Positions 1 to 50,438 of a stretch of 64,000 nucleotides of DNA are shown here, in pieces. Made by a program: the position numbers and the translations under genes. Position 1 is the first letter of the stretch; every line of letters starts with the position of its first letter. This stretch comes from Syngnathus acus. Its lineage: Eukaryota > Chordata > Actinopteri > Syngnathiformes > Syngnathidae. Under the pieces are notes generated by a model that was not told the DNA's origin, searched no databases, and was given only the letters and a program-made list of their open reading frames with translations. Location of the stretch: NCBI RefSeq assembly GCF_901709675.1, contig NC_051088.1:62001-126000 (forward strand). The letters are read 5' to 3'.

Positions 1-240
1 ATTGCCGGAAATTTGTGAATTTTGTGAAAACGGAAAATATGTGGAAGGAAAAAAATGTAAGCACCCATGTCATGAATATTTGGAATAAGTGAAAAGTGGA
101 ACGGAGTGAATCGGTTGAAGTATGTGGAACTAGTTAAGCGGCAAAGAAAGTTAGCGGAAAGCTAGCTCAAAATGTTGTAGAATAACAATAGTGTGAAGGT
201 CTTCACCTTCACACTAACTAGAATTTGCAATTCCTGAAGA
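1..240. repeat. Higher-order satellite edge, copy 1
   Basis: An A+G-rich block that recurs with few changes at about 1764-2010 and, in part, at 3020-3155. All copies share the stem GAAAACGGAAAAT, the phrase ATGAATATTTGGAATAAGTG and, in the first two, a perfect short inverted repeat (GTGTGAAGG / CCTTCACAC) near 190-220. The roughly 1.77-kb spacing of copies 1 and 2 brackets the 134-bp minisatellite, so the minisatellite sits inside a larger repeated unit. No coding signal is seen. Confidence 0.8.
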
Positions 241-299
241 AATTGCGTGGGAAGGTGAAGAAGTTGAATAAATATTTAAGGAATGTTGCAGAATGATGT

Positions 300-1620
300 T
301 GAAACGAGTTGAATCGGTTGAAAAATGTAGAAATGAGAAGGGAAAAAGGAGATATTGGAGAATTGGGTGTGAATTTCAAAATAAAAGATGTGAAGTTTTT
401 GGTAAGTGGGAAGTTGTGGAATAGGTAGAAAATGATGAACAGTTGAAAGTTGGAATGGGTTGAATCGGTTGAAAAATGTAGAAATGAGAAAGGAAAAAAG
501 AATTGGGTGTGAATTTCAAAATAAAAGAGGTGAAGTTTTTGGTAAGTTGTGGAATAGGTAGAAAAATGATGAACAGTTGAAAGTTGGAATGGGTTGAATC
601 GGTTGAAAAATGTAGAAATGAGAAGGGAAAAGGGAATTGGGTGTGAATTTCAAAATAAAAGATGTGAAGTTTTTGGTAAGTTGTGGAATAGGTAGAAAAA
701 TGATGAACAGTTGAAAGTTGGAATGGGTTGAATCGGTTGAAAAATGTAGAAATGAGAAGGGAAAAAGGAATTGGGTGTGAATTTCAAAATAAAAGATGTG
801 AAGTTTTTGGTAAGTTGTGGAATAGGTAGAAAGATAATGAACAGTTGAAAGTTGGAATGGGTTGAATCGGTTGAAAAATGTAGAAATGAGAAGGGAAAAA
901 GGAATTGGGTGTGAATTTCAAAATAAAAGATGTGAAGTTTTTGGGAAGTTGTGGAATAGGTAGAAAAATGATGAACAGTTGAAAGTTGGAATGGGTTGAA
1001 TCGGTTGAAAAATGTAGAAATGAGAAGGGAAAAAGGAATTGGGTGTGAATTTCAAAATAAAAGATGTGAAGTTTTTGGTAAGTGGGAAGTTGTGGAATAG
1101 GTAGAAAAATGATGAACAGTTGAAAGTTTGAATGGGTTGAATCGGTTGAAAAATGTAGAAATGAGATGGGGAAAAGGAATTGGGTGTGAATTTCAAAATA
1201 AAAGATGTGAAGTTTTTGGTAAGTGGGAAGTTGTGGAATAGGTAGAAAAATGATGAACAGTTGAAAGTTGGAATGGGTTGAATCGGTTGAAAAATGTAGA
1301 AATGAGAAGGGAAAAAGGAATTGGGTGTGAATTTCAAAATAAAAGATGTGAAGTTTTTGGGAAGTTGTGGAATAGGTAGAAAAATGATGAACAGTTGAAA
1401 GTTGGAATGGGTTGAATCGGTTGAAAAATGTAGAAATGACAAGGGAAAAAGGAATTGGGTGTGAATTTCAAAATAAAAGATGTGAAGTTTTTGGTAAGTT
1501 GTGGAATAGGTAGAAAAATAATGAACAGTTGAAAGTTGGAATGGGTTGAATGGGTTGAAAAATGTAGAAATGAGAAGGGAAAAAGGAAATATTGGTGAAT
1601 TGGGTGTGAATTTCAAAATA
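300..1620. repeat. 134/141-bp minisatellite, about ten units
   Basis: The marker TGAATCGGTT recurs at 461, 595, 729, 863, 997, 1138, 1279, 1413 and (as TGAATGGGTT) 1547. Steps are 134 bp except two of 141 bp, where the unit carries an extra 7-bp GTGGGAA-like block before AGTTGTGG. Units differ by only a few substitutions, which implies recent homogenisation. Long open frames on the minus strand here are a by-product of low stop density in the unit and are not genes. The array lies upstream of the first visible srpk3 exon. Confidence 0.93.
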
Positions 1621-1763
1621 AAAGATGAAAACGTGAAAATTTTGAATTTGGCAAGTTTGGGAATGTCCCCAATGTGATTTAAATGTGTTGAATTATGTGA
1701 ATTTCAAACTGGAACAACGTAAATGTGAAATGTTGAATCTGCCATTAAGAATGAATGGGGCAA

Positions 1764-2030
1764 AATTCGCCGTAAATTTGTGAATTTTGCGAAAACGGAA
1801 AATTTTTCGAACGAAAAAAATGTAAGCACCCATGCCATGAATATTTGGAATAAGTGAAAAGTGGAACGGAGTGACTCGGTTGAAGTATGTGGAACTAGTT
1901 AAGCGCCAAAGAAAGTTAGCGGAAAGCTAGCGCAAAATGTTGTAGAATAACAATAGTGTGAAGGTCTTCACCTTCACACTAACTAGAATTGCAATTTCTG
2001 GAGAAATTGCGTGTGAAGGCGAAGGCCAAT
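1764..2030. repeat. Higher-order satellite edge, copy 2
   Basis: Near-copy of 1-240, again with GCCGTAAATTTGTGAATTTT at its start and the inverted pair GTGTGAAGG / CCTTCACAC near 1957-1980. It follows about 140 bp (1622-1763) that is itself repeated at about 2890-3020. Confidence 0.8.
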
Positions 2031-2035
2031 GTTAA

Positions 2036-2290
2036 GTTACAAATGTTACAAAAAAGTTACAAATGATAAGCGTTGATAATGAAATGTTACAAATGTTACA
2101 AAAAAGTTACAAATGATAAGCGTTAAAAATGTTAAGTTACAAATGTTACAAAAAAGTTACAAATGATAAGCGTTAAAAATGTTAAGTTGCAAATGTTACA
2201 AAAAAGTTACAAATGATAAGCGTTAAAAATGAAATGTTACAAATGTTACAAAAAAGTGACAAATGATAAGCGTTAAAAATGTTAAGTTAT
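2036..2290. repeat. Tandem array of GTTACAAATGATAAGCG units
   Basis: About five short units built from GTTACAAATGTTACAAAAAA followed by GTTACAAATGATAAGCGTTA. The same GTTACAAATGATAAGCG core makes up a separate 87-bp array near 46555-46980 and 48660-48800, more than 44 kb away, so both belong to one satellite family. Confidence 0.88.
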
Positions 2291-2530
2291 GAAATAAGGT
2301 CACTTCCGGTTTGATTTGGGTCACTTCCGGTTTATTTCGGTCACTTCCGGTTTATTTGGGCTCACTTCCGGTTTAGAAAGGTCACTTCCGGTTTGATTTG
2401 GGGTCACTCCCGGTTTACCTAAGGTCACTTCCGGTTCATTTGGGGTCACTTCCGGTTTGATTTGGGGTCACTTCCGGTTCATTTGGGGTCACTTCCGGTT
2501 TGATTTGGGGCACTTTCGGTTCATTCTGGG
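2291..2530. repeat. 21-24-bp array of CACTTCCGG units
   Basis: Nine exact CACTTCCGG cores plus two one-base variants (CACTCCCGG, CACTTTCGG) occur in about 240 bp, separated by T-rich linkers such as TTTGATTTGGGGT. The reverse complement, CCGGAAGTG, is the consensus bound by ETS-family factors of the GABPA/ELK class. The repeat and the match are seen directly; any factor binding is inference. Confidence 0.85.
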
Positions 2531-2639
2531 TTCATTGGGTCACTTCAGGGTCACTGGAAGTGGGGGTCAAGGGTTGAATTGTGAAAGCATAGTGGAAGTG
2601 GGGGTGAAGGGGGTGAATATGGTAAGCATAAGGTGAACA

Positions 2640-2880
2640 AAGTGAATAAAGTTGGAATGGGTTGAATCGGTTGAAAAATGTAGAAATTAGAAGGGAAAAA
2701 CTAAATTTTTGGAAAATTAGGTGTGAATTTCAAAATTGAAAATTTGGAAATTTTGGTAAGTGGGAAGGTGTGGAATAGGTAGGCAAAAGATGAACAGTTG
2801 AAAGTTGGAACCAGTTGAATCGGTGGAAAAATGTAGAAATTAGAAGTGAAAAACTAAATTGAGTGAAATTTTGCAAAATT
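2640..2880. repeat. Two decayed minisatellite units
   Basis: Two copies of the 134-bp unit (GTTGGAATGGGTTGAATCGG and a diverged GTTGGAACCAGTTGAATCGG) are more mutated than the main array, as expected at the margin of a satellite where homogenisation is weaker. Confidence 0.75.
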
Positions 2881-2884
2881 TTGT

Positions 2885-3155
2885 GCAAATTTTAAAAGTG
2901 AAAACGTGAAATTTTTGAATTTGGCAAGTTTGGGAATGTCCCCAATGTAATTTGAATGTGTTGAATTATGTGAATTTCAAACTGGAACAATGTAAATGTG
3001 AAATGTTGAATCTGCCATTAAGAATGAATGGGGAAAAATTTGCCGGAAATTTGCGAATTTTGTGAAAACGGAAGATTTTTTGAACAAAAAAATGTAAGCA
3101 ACGGTGTCATGAATATTTGGAATAAGTGAAAAGTGGAACGGAGTGAATCGGTTGA
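2885..3155. repeat. Higher-order satellite edge, copy 3 (partial)
   Basis: Matches 1622-1880, including GAATGTCCCCAATGTRATTT and GAATCTGCCATTAAGAATGA. It stops abruptly at about 3156, where LINE tail sequence begins. Confidence 0.75.
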
Positions 3156-3372
3156 AGGTTTCTCATTTCCCCGAGTTGGAGTTTTGAGTTTTTCCTTGCA
3201 CTCCTGGGCGTTTAAGATCAGGGGATGTTTGAGAATATTTGTCATTTTTCACACATCCTGATTGTTGTTAGTCACCTAAATGTTGAACAGAGGCTGTGAT
3301 GTACCGAAGTCAAATTCCTTGTTTGGCACACTCAAACATGGCGAATAAAAATTCTTGAATCTTGAATCTTAA
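3156..3372 (+). mobile_element. L2-type LINE 3' tail
   Basis: Matches the 3' UTR of the L2-type LINE that ends near 58642: GGAGTTTTGAGTTTTTCCTT, then GTTAGTCACCTAAATGTTGA and CAAATTCCTTGTTTGGCAC. It ends in short TTCTTGAATC repeats, a LINE-type tail. Only the tail is present, so this is a severely 5'-truncated insertion. Confidence 0.75.
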
Positions 3373-3384
3373 CTATGCATCTTA

Positions 3385-3540
3385 TTCCACAACTTCTCAC
3401 TTACCAAAATTTCTAAATTTTCAACTTTAAAATTCACGTCAAATTATACAACATTTTGTTTTTCCCTTCTAATTCCTACATTACTTGACCGATTCAACCC
3501 GTTCCAACTTTCAACATCATTCTGTAGCATTCCCCAAATA
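3385..3540. repeat. Inverted copy of the minisatellite unit
   Basis: Reads as the reverse complement of the 134-bp unit: TTCCACAACTTCTCACTTAC, then CCGATTCAACCCGTTCCAAC. It shows that the satellite family was duplicated in both orientations around the LINE tail. Confidence 0.7.
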
Positions 3541-3781
3541 TTTATATTTATTTATCATTTTTTGCGCTTCACGCGAAAACCATTCCCCAACAAATTTTCA
3601 GCTTCTTCTTCTCCAGGATTGCATTTTCTATTTATTAATTGTCATTTCTAGTTCACATGTAAGTGTGATTTAAACAACATAGCAAAATTAAAATAAATAG
3701 ATGCAGCTCAATGATAAGTGCCGCTATTTAAGCTAATTTTAGAACAGCCCTGCGGGCGACTCACGCGGTCCTCACGGGTGA

Positions 3782-44507
<40,726 letters not shown>

Positions 44508-44513
44508 GCGCAC

Positions 44514-44516
<3 letters not shown>

Positions 44517-44581
<65 letters not shown>

Positions 44582-44629
44582 CGTGTGTGCGTGCGCGTGT
44601 GTGTGTGTTTGTAAATGAGAGAGAGCTGT
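44517..44629. repeat. (GT)n microsatellite at the start of the 3' UTR
   Basis: About thirty uninterrupted GT units, then GCGT and GTGC variants. GU-rich RNA of this kind is bound by CELF and TDP-43 type proteins (established), but binding here is inference. Confidence 0.97.
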
Positions 44630-45052
44630 CATGATATTGCAAATAACCATGACTGATTTTTTTTCTCTCACTGGTACCGTAACCTTGCATTTAGGTGATG
44701 CCAGCTCCTTAGGAATGTCACAAGATCCTGTCTGGCTTAGGTCTTCAAACTTGGTGCCTTGTGTCTGTCATCATACCTCCTGCAAAGGCCATTTGACACA
44801 CGAGTACATTTTTGAAAAGTACCTGAAGTGGACTGCGCTGCCTCTTTTTTTACTTTTGTTTTGGGACTCTGCTGAATTGTATTGATTGAGCTTGCGTTCT
44901 TCGTGACCACAAAAAAACAACTTCCTACCATGGAGACAAGGTTCCTCTCTTGAAAAACAAGTGCCTTTAAAGTAGCCCTGATCCTTGACCGCCTCCCAGT
45001 CTCTTTTTTTCCTGCCCATCTGCCTTTTATGTGAATTGTTTCTTCTGTTCAA

Positions 45053-45058
45053 AATAAA
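45053..45058 (+). promoter_or_regulatory. srpk3: Poly(A) signal AATAAA of srpk3
   Basis: First AATAAA downstream of the stop in sense orientation, 546 nt after TGA, followed by a modest T/G-rich stretch (GACATGTTGG). It is the most economical 3' end of the gene. Confidence 0.75.
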
Positions 45059-45325
45059 CACAAAAGCAATCCTGACATGTTGGCTTAGCGTTGACCTCAA
45101 GGGTTGCACCCAATAGAGTGAGTTTATATGCTTCCCTCTGCTGGTGATGCCATACGCTTACAATATATACAGTGCTGTGAAAGGTTTTATAAAATGTGAC
45201 CTCTATAAATGGGACAAATTTAAAAAGAAAGGTAGACGTCCTATTATATTAGCATATGATTCCAAGAAACGTTTTATAGATCTTATACTGTAACATAAAC
45301 CTCCAATATGTCATAGATTTAGATC

Positions 45326-45660
45326 AGGGGTCTCCAAACTACGGCCCGCGGGCCAACTGCGGCCCGCGGTCCAGTTTTTATTGGCCCGCAGCAAATTCTG
45401 AAAACATAATTGAATATGGCCCGCACAAGAAGCTTGAGCTCAACTCTGTTGCACTTCTCAGTTTCCACACTAGATGGAGCCCGCCACACAAAGCGTTTGA
45501 CGTCCCCTTAGCACCCCCCCCCGGAAGAGAAGCGAACGCGCAGCGTTTGACGTCCCATTAGCACCCCCCCCCCCGGAAGAGAAGCGAACACGCAGCGTTT
45601 GACGTCCCATTAGCACCCCCCCCCCGAGAAGAGAAGCGAACGCGCAGCGTTTGACGTCCC
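45326..45660. mobile_element. hAT-like end with a 50-52-bp tandem repeat
   Basis: CAGGGGTCTCCAAACTACGG followed by CCCGCGGGCC is a typical fish hAT terminus; no right end was found. Inside, GTTTGACGTCCCATTAGC with a poly-C run recurs at 45495, 45545, 45597 and 45649, differing mainly in the length of the C-run. Confidence 0.75.
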
Positions 45661-45799
45661 ATTATCAAACAGTAATCAATAAATAAAATGCTAATAATGA
45701 AAACAATAATAATACACCAGATATAGAAACCTGAAGAAACCACATATATACCCCATTTGAGCATTTATTCCATATCCTTGATATCGGACATCAGTGTTC

Positions 45800-46556
45800 T
45801 TCACTAGTAAGGTCTGTCAGCACTAGTTGGACATTGAGCTACACTAGTTATTCACATTGTCATACAAGTTGCACAGAAACTTAAACCAGTCACTTATTTT
45901 TAGCAACATGCAAACTACTCAAACATGATGGATTCCAACATGTTAAGTATACATGTCACCTATGATTTTCTGCACAAGTAACTAGTAAGAGCTGATATAC
46001 TCACTCGGTAACTCGGATGGGTAAAACACTGACATGTTAACGAGTGAAAGCCCCATGAATCCTTGATATCAAACTAGTGAGTCTACATTGTTTTTTACTT
46101 GTTTACTAGTCATGCCCCAAATATACACTACTGCGGAATTTTGACTTAACTAGTTCTACTAGTGAGGTAAAAAATTTTCACTAGTAGAACTAATGGATGC
46201 CGACCTGCTCACGAGTGAACTAGTTGAACAAAAAATTAATGAGGAGGTGGGACAGATGTGTAAATCCAAGGTTCCTATTGGCTATACAGTTGAAATACAC
46301 CAATCAGGATTCAGATTTTGTCACCATCCCACCCACTTTATTTGCATGTTTTACACTAGCTGACGTGTTGTCATGAGGGATTGCAGCTAGTGAACTAGAA
46401 GCTGCATGTTATGAGTTACATGTTTACTCGTGAATGCACAAACACAGACTACTTAGCTACTTAAATCTATTTTTACTTTACAAGCTAACTAGTGAGGCGC
46501 AAAATGTTTGCTAGTCAACTAGTAAATGTAAAAATATCCACTAGTTATGTTAAAAT
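45800..46556. repeat. ACTAGT-rich segment
   Basis: Thirteen exact ACTAGT hexamers (first at 45803, last at 46540) plus many one-base variants (CTAGTGA, ACTCGTGA, ACGAGTGA, AGCTAGTGA) in about 755 bp. Spacing is irregular, so this is not a simple tandem array. The motif is palindromic and usually extended to ACTAGTGA or ACTAGTAA. I do not recognise a named family and no termini could be set. Confidence 0.85.
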
Positions 46557-46980
46557 AAATGGGAAAATGACGAGAGTTACAAATGATAAGCGTTAAAAAT
46601 GATAAGCGGGAAGAATAAAAAGGAAAATAATTTATGTTAAAATAAATGGGAAAATGACGAGAGTTACAAATGATAAGCGTTAAAAATGATAAGCGGGAAG
46701 AATAAAAAGGAAAATAATTTATGTTAAAATAAATGGGAAAATGACGAGAGTTACAAATGATAAGCGTTAAAAATGATAAGCGGGAAGAATAAAAAGGAAA
46801 ATAATTTATGTTAAAATAAATGGGAAAATGACGAGAGTTACAAATGATAAGAGTTAAAAATGATAAGCGGGAAGAATAAAAAGGAAAATAATTTGTTAAA
46901 ATAAATGGGAAAATGACCAGAGTTACAAATGATAAGCGTTAAAAATGATAAGCGGGAAGAATAAAAAGGAAAATAATTTA
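46555..46980. repeat. 87-bp satellite, five units
   Basis: CGAGAGTTACAAATGATAAG starts at 46571, 46658, 46745 and 46832 (steps of 87) and, as CCAGAG, at 46917 (85, from a 2-bp deletion). Units are nearly identical. The array continues at 48660-48800 beyond an inserted transposon. The core is shared with 2036-2290. Confidence 0.93.
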
Positions 46981-47087
46981 CCGTTTTTTTCCGTGTATAA
47001 TGCGCCCCCATGTATAATACGCACCCTAAAAATGGCATGTTGATGCTGGAAAAAAGCCTGTACCCATGTATAATACGCACCCAATTT

Positions 47088-47124
<37 letters not shown>

Positions 47125-48657
47125 TCCCAATGATCGTCACACACGCAGGGAGGCAATGGGTCCCATTTTTATAGTCTTTGGTATCGTCTTAACTAGGCTG
47201 GATGTATATTTTTTTGTTGGTGTTGATTTCTCCGACTGCCCATAAAGGCACCACCGCGATCAGATGAAAAGAGAGGAAAGTGACGTGCGGACATGTGAAA
47301 AAGGCGGCTCTGTATGGGAGAGACGTTGAAGAGGAATAAAAACACCCTTGGAAACCAAAACTTGCCCCTCGTGACTCGGAGCCGCAACAAATGTTTCGGA
47401 TTTGTGTAGGGTACATTGTGAAAGCAAACGAGCAGGTGATCGAGCAAGCGTCTGATACGAGAGCATTGCGTTCGTATGGAGCGTGTTTGAAGTGAACAGC
47501 AGAGACGAAAGGAACAAGGCAAAGTGTTGTGAAATAAAATATTACCTGTAATACGCATTTTGTTATTTGCTGATTGTATTAAACCAGTGGTTCCCAAAGT
47601 GGGCGGTACCGCCCCCCTGGGGGCGGTGGAAAGATCTGGGGGGGCGGTGAGGAAGAAAGGGGCGGTAGGGGGGCGGCAGTCGATTTGTACACAACACGCC
47701 GCTCTGGCCCAGTCAGATCCGACAGCATAGACTACAAAAGCAAAAGCTCAGGTTTGTAATTTCAAGCTTGTAATGGTCAGAATTTTATCTTATAATAAAA
47801 ACCGCATTCTGGCGGTCAACATCATCTTGAGTTCAAGTCAACATGAAATTGGGGACTCGCCAGAACGCGCCGTGTTGTGTTGTGTTGAGCTGGTTAGGGC
47901 AGTGGTCCCCAACCACCGGGCCGCGGACCGGTACCGGTCCGTGGGTCACTTGGTACCGGGCCGCCAAGCCGCACAGAATATTTTTTTTTATCGACGATCA
48001 ATTAATTCAGGTCAAGACACTCGTCCCGGTCACGTGACATGTTTCCCCAGTCGAGCCCGCAAAGCTAATATGTGGCGACAGGCTAACTAACCAGGCAGTG
48101 AAGCATTCAAAACTGCTTCAACACATGGAGACCAAGCATCCTGCAATAAAAGACAAACCTTAAATCACTTCGGGTGTCATTGTCTCCGATTACGTCTAGA
48201 TGGGACCGGCTCGTTTCTGAGAAACAAACTCAGTGCTCCCACTAATTCAACGTAATGGTAATGATATTATAAATGTATTATTTATTTATTTATATAAATG
48301 TATTATTTATTTATATAAATGCCTGGGGGGGGGCGCTAGGAATTCACTGGGGAGCCAAAGGGGGCGCCAGCCTGCAAAAGTTTGGGAACCACTGTATTAA
48401 ACTATCACATTCATTGTCAGTCAAGAAGAGAAGAGGACTATTATCCCTTCTTTGACGAAATGACCAGAGCACAGTACAAACACACTATTGTCGGTCAGTT
48501 TTGTTGTACCATGATTTTCTTAAAAAAAAAAAAAAAAAAAAAAAAAATTTTGTTTGAAAAAAATTTTAAAAAAATTTGTACCCATGTATAATGCGCACCC
48601 CAGATTTTAGGACAATAAATTAGTTAAATTTTGCGCATTATACACGGAAAAAAACGG
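46981..48657. mobile_element. TIR element CCGTTTTTTTCCGTGTATAATG inserted at TA in the satellite
   Basis: Ends CCGTTTTTTTCCGTGTATAA and TTATACACGGAAAAAAACGG are inverted. Because the satellite is periodic, the empty site can be read from the neighbouring unit (AATAATTTATGTTAAAAT), which shows a TA duplication. The element contains a SINE scrap (47122-47190), two hAT sequences and A/T runs. No transposase frame was found. Confidence 0.9.
47585..48394. mobile_element. Non-autonomous hAT element, TSD TATTAAAC
   Basis: Starts CAGTGGTTCCCAAAGTGGGC, ends AAAGTTTGGGAACCACTG, flanked by TATTAAAC on both sides (47577-47584, 48395-48402). It is nested in 46981-48657. Inside it, CAGTGGTCCCCAACCACCGG at 47901 starts a further hAT-like segment whose other end is not clear. 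Confidence 0.92.
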
Positions 48658-48659
48658 TA

Positions 48660-48800
48660 TGTTAAAATAAATGGGAAAATGACGAGAGTTACAAATGATA
48701 AGCATTAAAAATGATAAACGGGAAGAATAAAAAAGAAAATAATTTATGTTAAAATAAATGGGAAAATGACGAGAGTTACAAATGATAAGCGTTAAATGTT
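48660..48800. repeat. 87-bp satellite, continuation
   Basis: Resumes with TATGTTAAAATAAATGGG exactly where 46980 left off and contains about one and a half more units, the last ending in GCGTTAAATGTTTAGAACGA where the tRNA-like repeat begins. Confidence 0.9.
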
Positions 48801-49235
48801 TAGAACGAAAAATACTGCACAAATCGTGACATGAATTTGTGTAATGAAAATCCCACGTGGGTTTCGAACCCACGTGAGTTTCGATCCCGTACGCGAAAAC
48901 AGCTCGTGTTAGGAAGCGCTTGTGCTACCGACTGAGCTAATCAGGTTCCTCCTCTCGAAGTGGTGGAATTTACTTAATGTGATGAATGTTTATGTTGAAT
49001 GCGAATGAATGCGTAATCTTATACCACAAATGTACTAATTATGCAAAAACGTTAAATGTTTAGAACGAAAAATACTGCACAAATCGTGACATGAATGAGT
49101 GTAATAAAAAAAAACTGAGTTTCGATCTCACACGCAAAAACGGCTCGTATTAGGAAACGCTTGTGCTACCAACTGAGCTAAGGTTCCTTCTGTTGAAGTG
49201 GTAGAATTTGCTTAATGTGATGAATGTTTATCTCT
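48800..49235 (-). repeat. Tandem pair of tRNA-like repeats, about 258-bp period
   Basis: Two copies share TAAATGTTTAGAACGAAAAA (48793 and 49051), a tRNA-like block on the minus strand, and AATGTGATGAATGTTTATCT-type ends. The tRNA-like blocks read TTAGCTCAGTYGGTAGCACA (A box) with CTAACAC or CTAATAC in an anticodon-loop position. Copy 1 also has GTGGGTTCGAAACCCAC, a perfect T-arm-like hairpin. The arrangement suggests a tRNA-derived SINE or a duplicated tRNA pseudogene rather than a working tRNA gene, as the acceptor stem is not well formed. Confidence 0.75.
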
Positions 49236-49269
49236 GGAATAGGCAAGCAATACAAATGGGTCTTACAGG

Positions 49270-49546
49270 TGAATAGCAATTCAAAAATTTAATACCTCAA
49301 CAGATGGCATTTACCATTTTTTGCATATGTGATAGACAGTTTTTGCATGATATGAGTGAGGCAAAATAACGTGCTTTTTCTCTCGAATATATTTTTATGA
49401 TCATTTGTTTCAGATGCAATCATTTTCTGTATAAAAATTACATTTGGCGTTCAAAAAGTATTTTTTCAAACTTGAGTCTTGAAAAAGAGGGGGTCGTCTT
49501 ATAATCAGGGTCGTCTTATATTCGGGCCAATACGGTACTACTTTTT
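49270..49546. mobile_element. Truncated end of the CCGTATTGGCCCGAAT element
   Basis: Reverse complement of 32655-32890: GATAGACAGTTTTTGCATGA through GTCTTATATTCGGGCCAATACGG and a following TA. Only one half is present. Confidence 0.82.
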
Positions 49547-49790
49547 AATGGTCTAATTTCTCACTCATTTACAGTGCCTTGCGAAAGTGTTCGGCCCCCT
49601 TGAACATTTCAACATTTCACCACATTTCAGGCTTCAAACATAAAGATATAAAATTTTAATTTTTTGTCAAGAATAAACAACAAGTGGGACACAATCGTGA
49701 AGTGGAACGAAATTTATTGGATAATTTAAACTTTTTTAACAAATAAAAAACTGAAAAGTGGGGCGTGCAATATTATTCGGCCCCTTTGCG

Positions 49791-50430
49791 CTAATACTTT
49801 GTAGCGCCACCTTTTGCTGCAATTACAGCTGCAAGTCGCTTGGGGTATGTCTCTATCAGTTTTGCACATCGAGAGACTGGAATTCTTGGCCATTCTTCCT
49901 TGCAAAACAGCTCGAGCTCAGTGAGGTTGGATGGAGAGCGTTTGTGAACAGCAGTCTTCAGCTCTTTCCACAGATTCTCGATTGGATTCAGGTCTGGACT
50001 TTGACTTGGCCATTCTAACACCTGGATACGTCTATTTGTGAACCATTCCATTGTAGATTTGGCTTTAAGTTTTGGATCATTGTCCTGTTGGAAGATAAAT
50101 CTCCGTCCCAGTCTCAGGTCTTTTGCAGACTCCAACAGGTATTCTTCCAGAATGGTCCTGTATTTGGCTCCATCCATCTTCCCATCAATTTTAGCCATCT
50201 TCCCTGTCCCTGCTGAAGAAAAGCAGGCCCAAACCATGATGCTGCCACCACCATGTTTGACAGTGGGGATGGTGTGTTCAGGGTGATGAGCTGTGTTGCT
50301 TTTACGCCAAACATATCGTTTTGCATTGTGGCCAAAAAGTTCGATTTTGGTTTCATCTGACCAGAGCACCTTCTTCCACGTTTGGTGTGTCTCCCAGGTG
50401 GCTTGTGGCAAACTTTAAACAAGACTTTTT
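49791..50430 (-). pseudogene. Tc1 transposase, catalytic half
   Basis: Starts next to the LTR insertion and encodes VLWSDETKIELFG (first Asp), FIFQQDNDPKLKAKSTMEWF (second Asp in frame) and PDLNPIENLWKELK (final Glu), ending GATKY before a stop. The DDE triad is intact, so this copy decayed less than the one at 42382 and was disabled chiefly by the LTR insertion. Confidence 0.9.
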
Positions 50431-50438
50431 ATGGATAT

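Larger units (their letters stand above)
44508..45075 (+). other. srpk3: srpk3 3' UTR
   Basis: Begins with a (GT)n tract of about 90-120 bp (44517-44629) only ten bases after the stop. AATAAA lies at 45053-45058, so cleavage is expected around 45070-45080. No other coding signal is present. The 3' end is inferred from the signal and has not been tested. Confidence 0.75.

Noticed and set aside
918-1616. A 232-codon minus-strand open frame rich in Phe/Ser/Pro
   Set aside because: It lies wholly in the 134/141-bp minisatellite. The peptide repeats only because the unit lacks stops in these frames, and no start context or homology supports a gene.
48844-48945. A functional tRNA gene on the minus strand
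   Set aside because: A-box and T-arm-like parts are present, but the acceptor stem and arm spacing do not form a proper cloverleaf and the unit is duplicated with flanks like a repeat.
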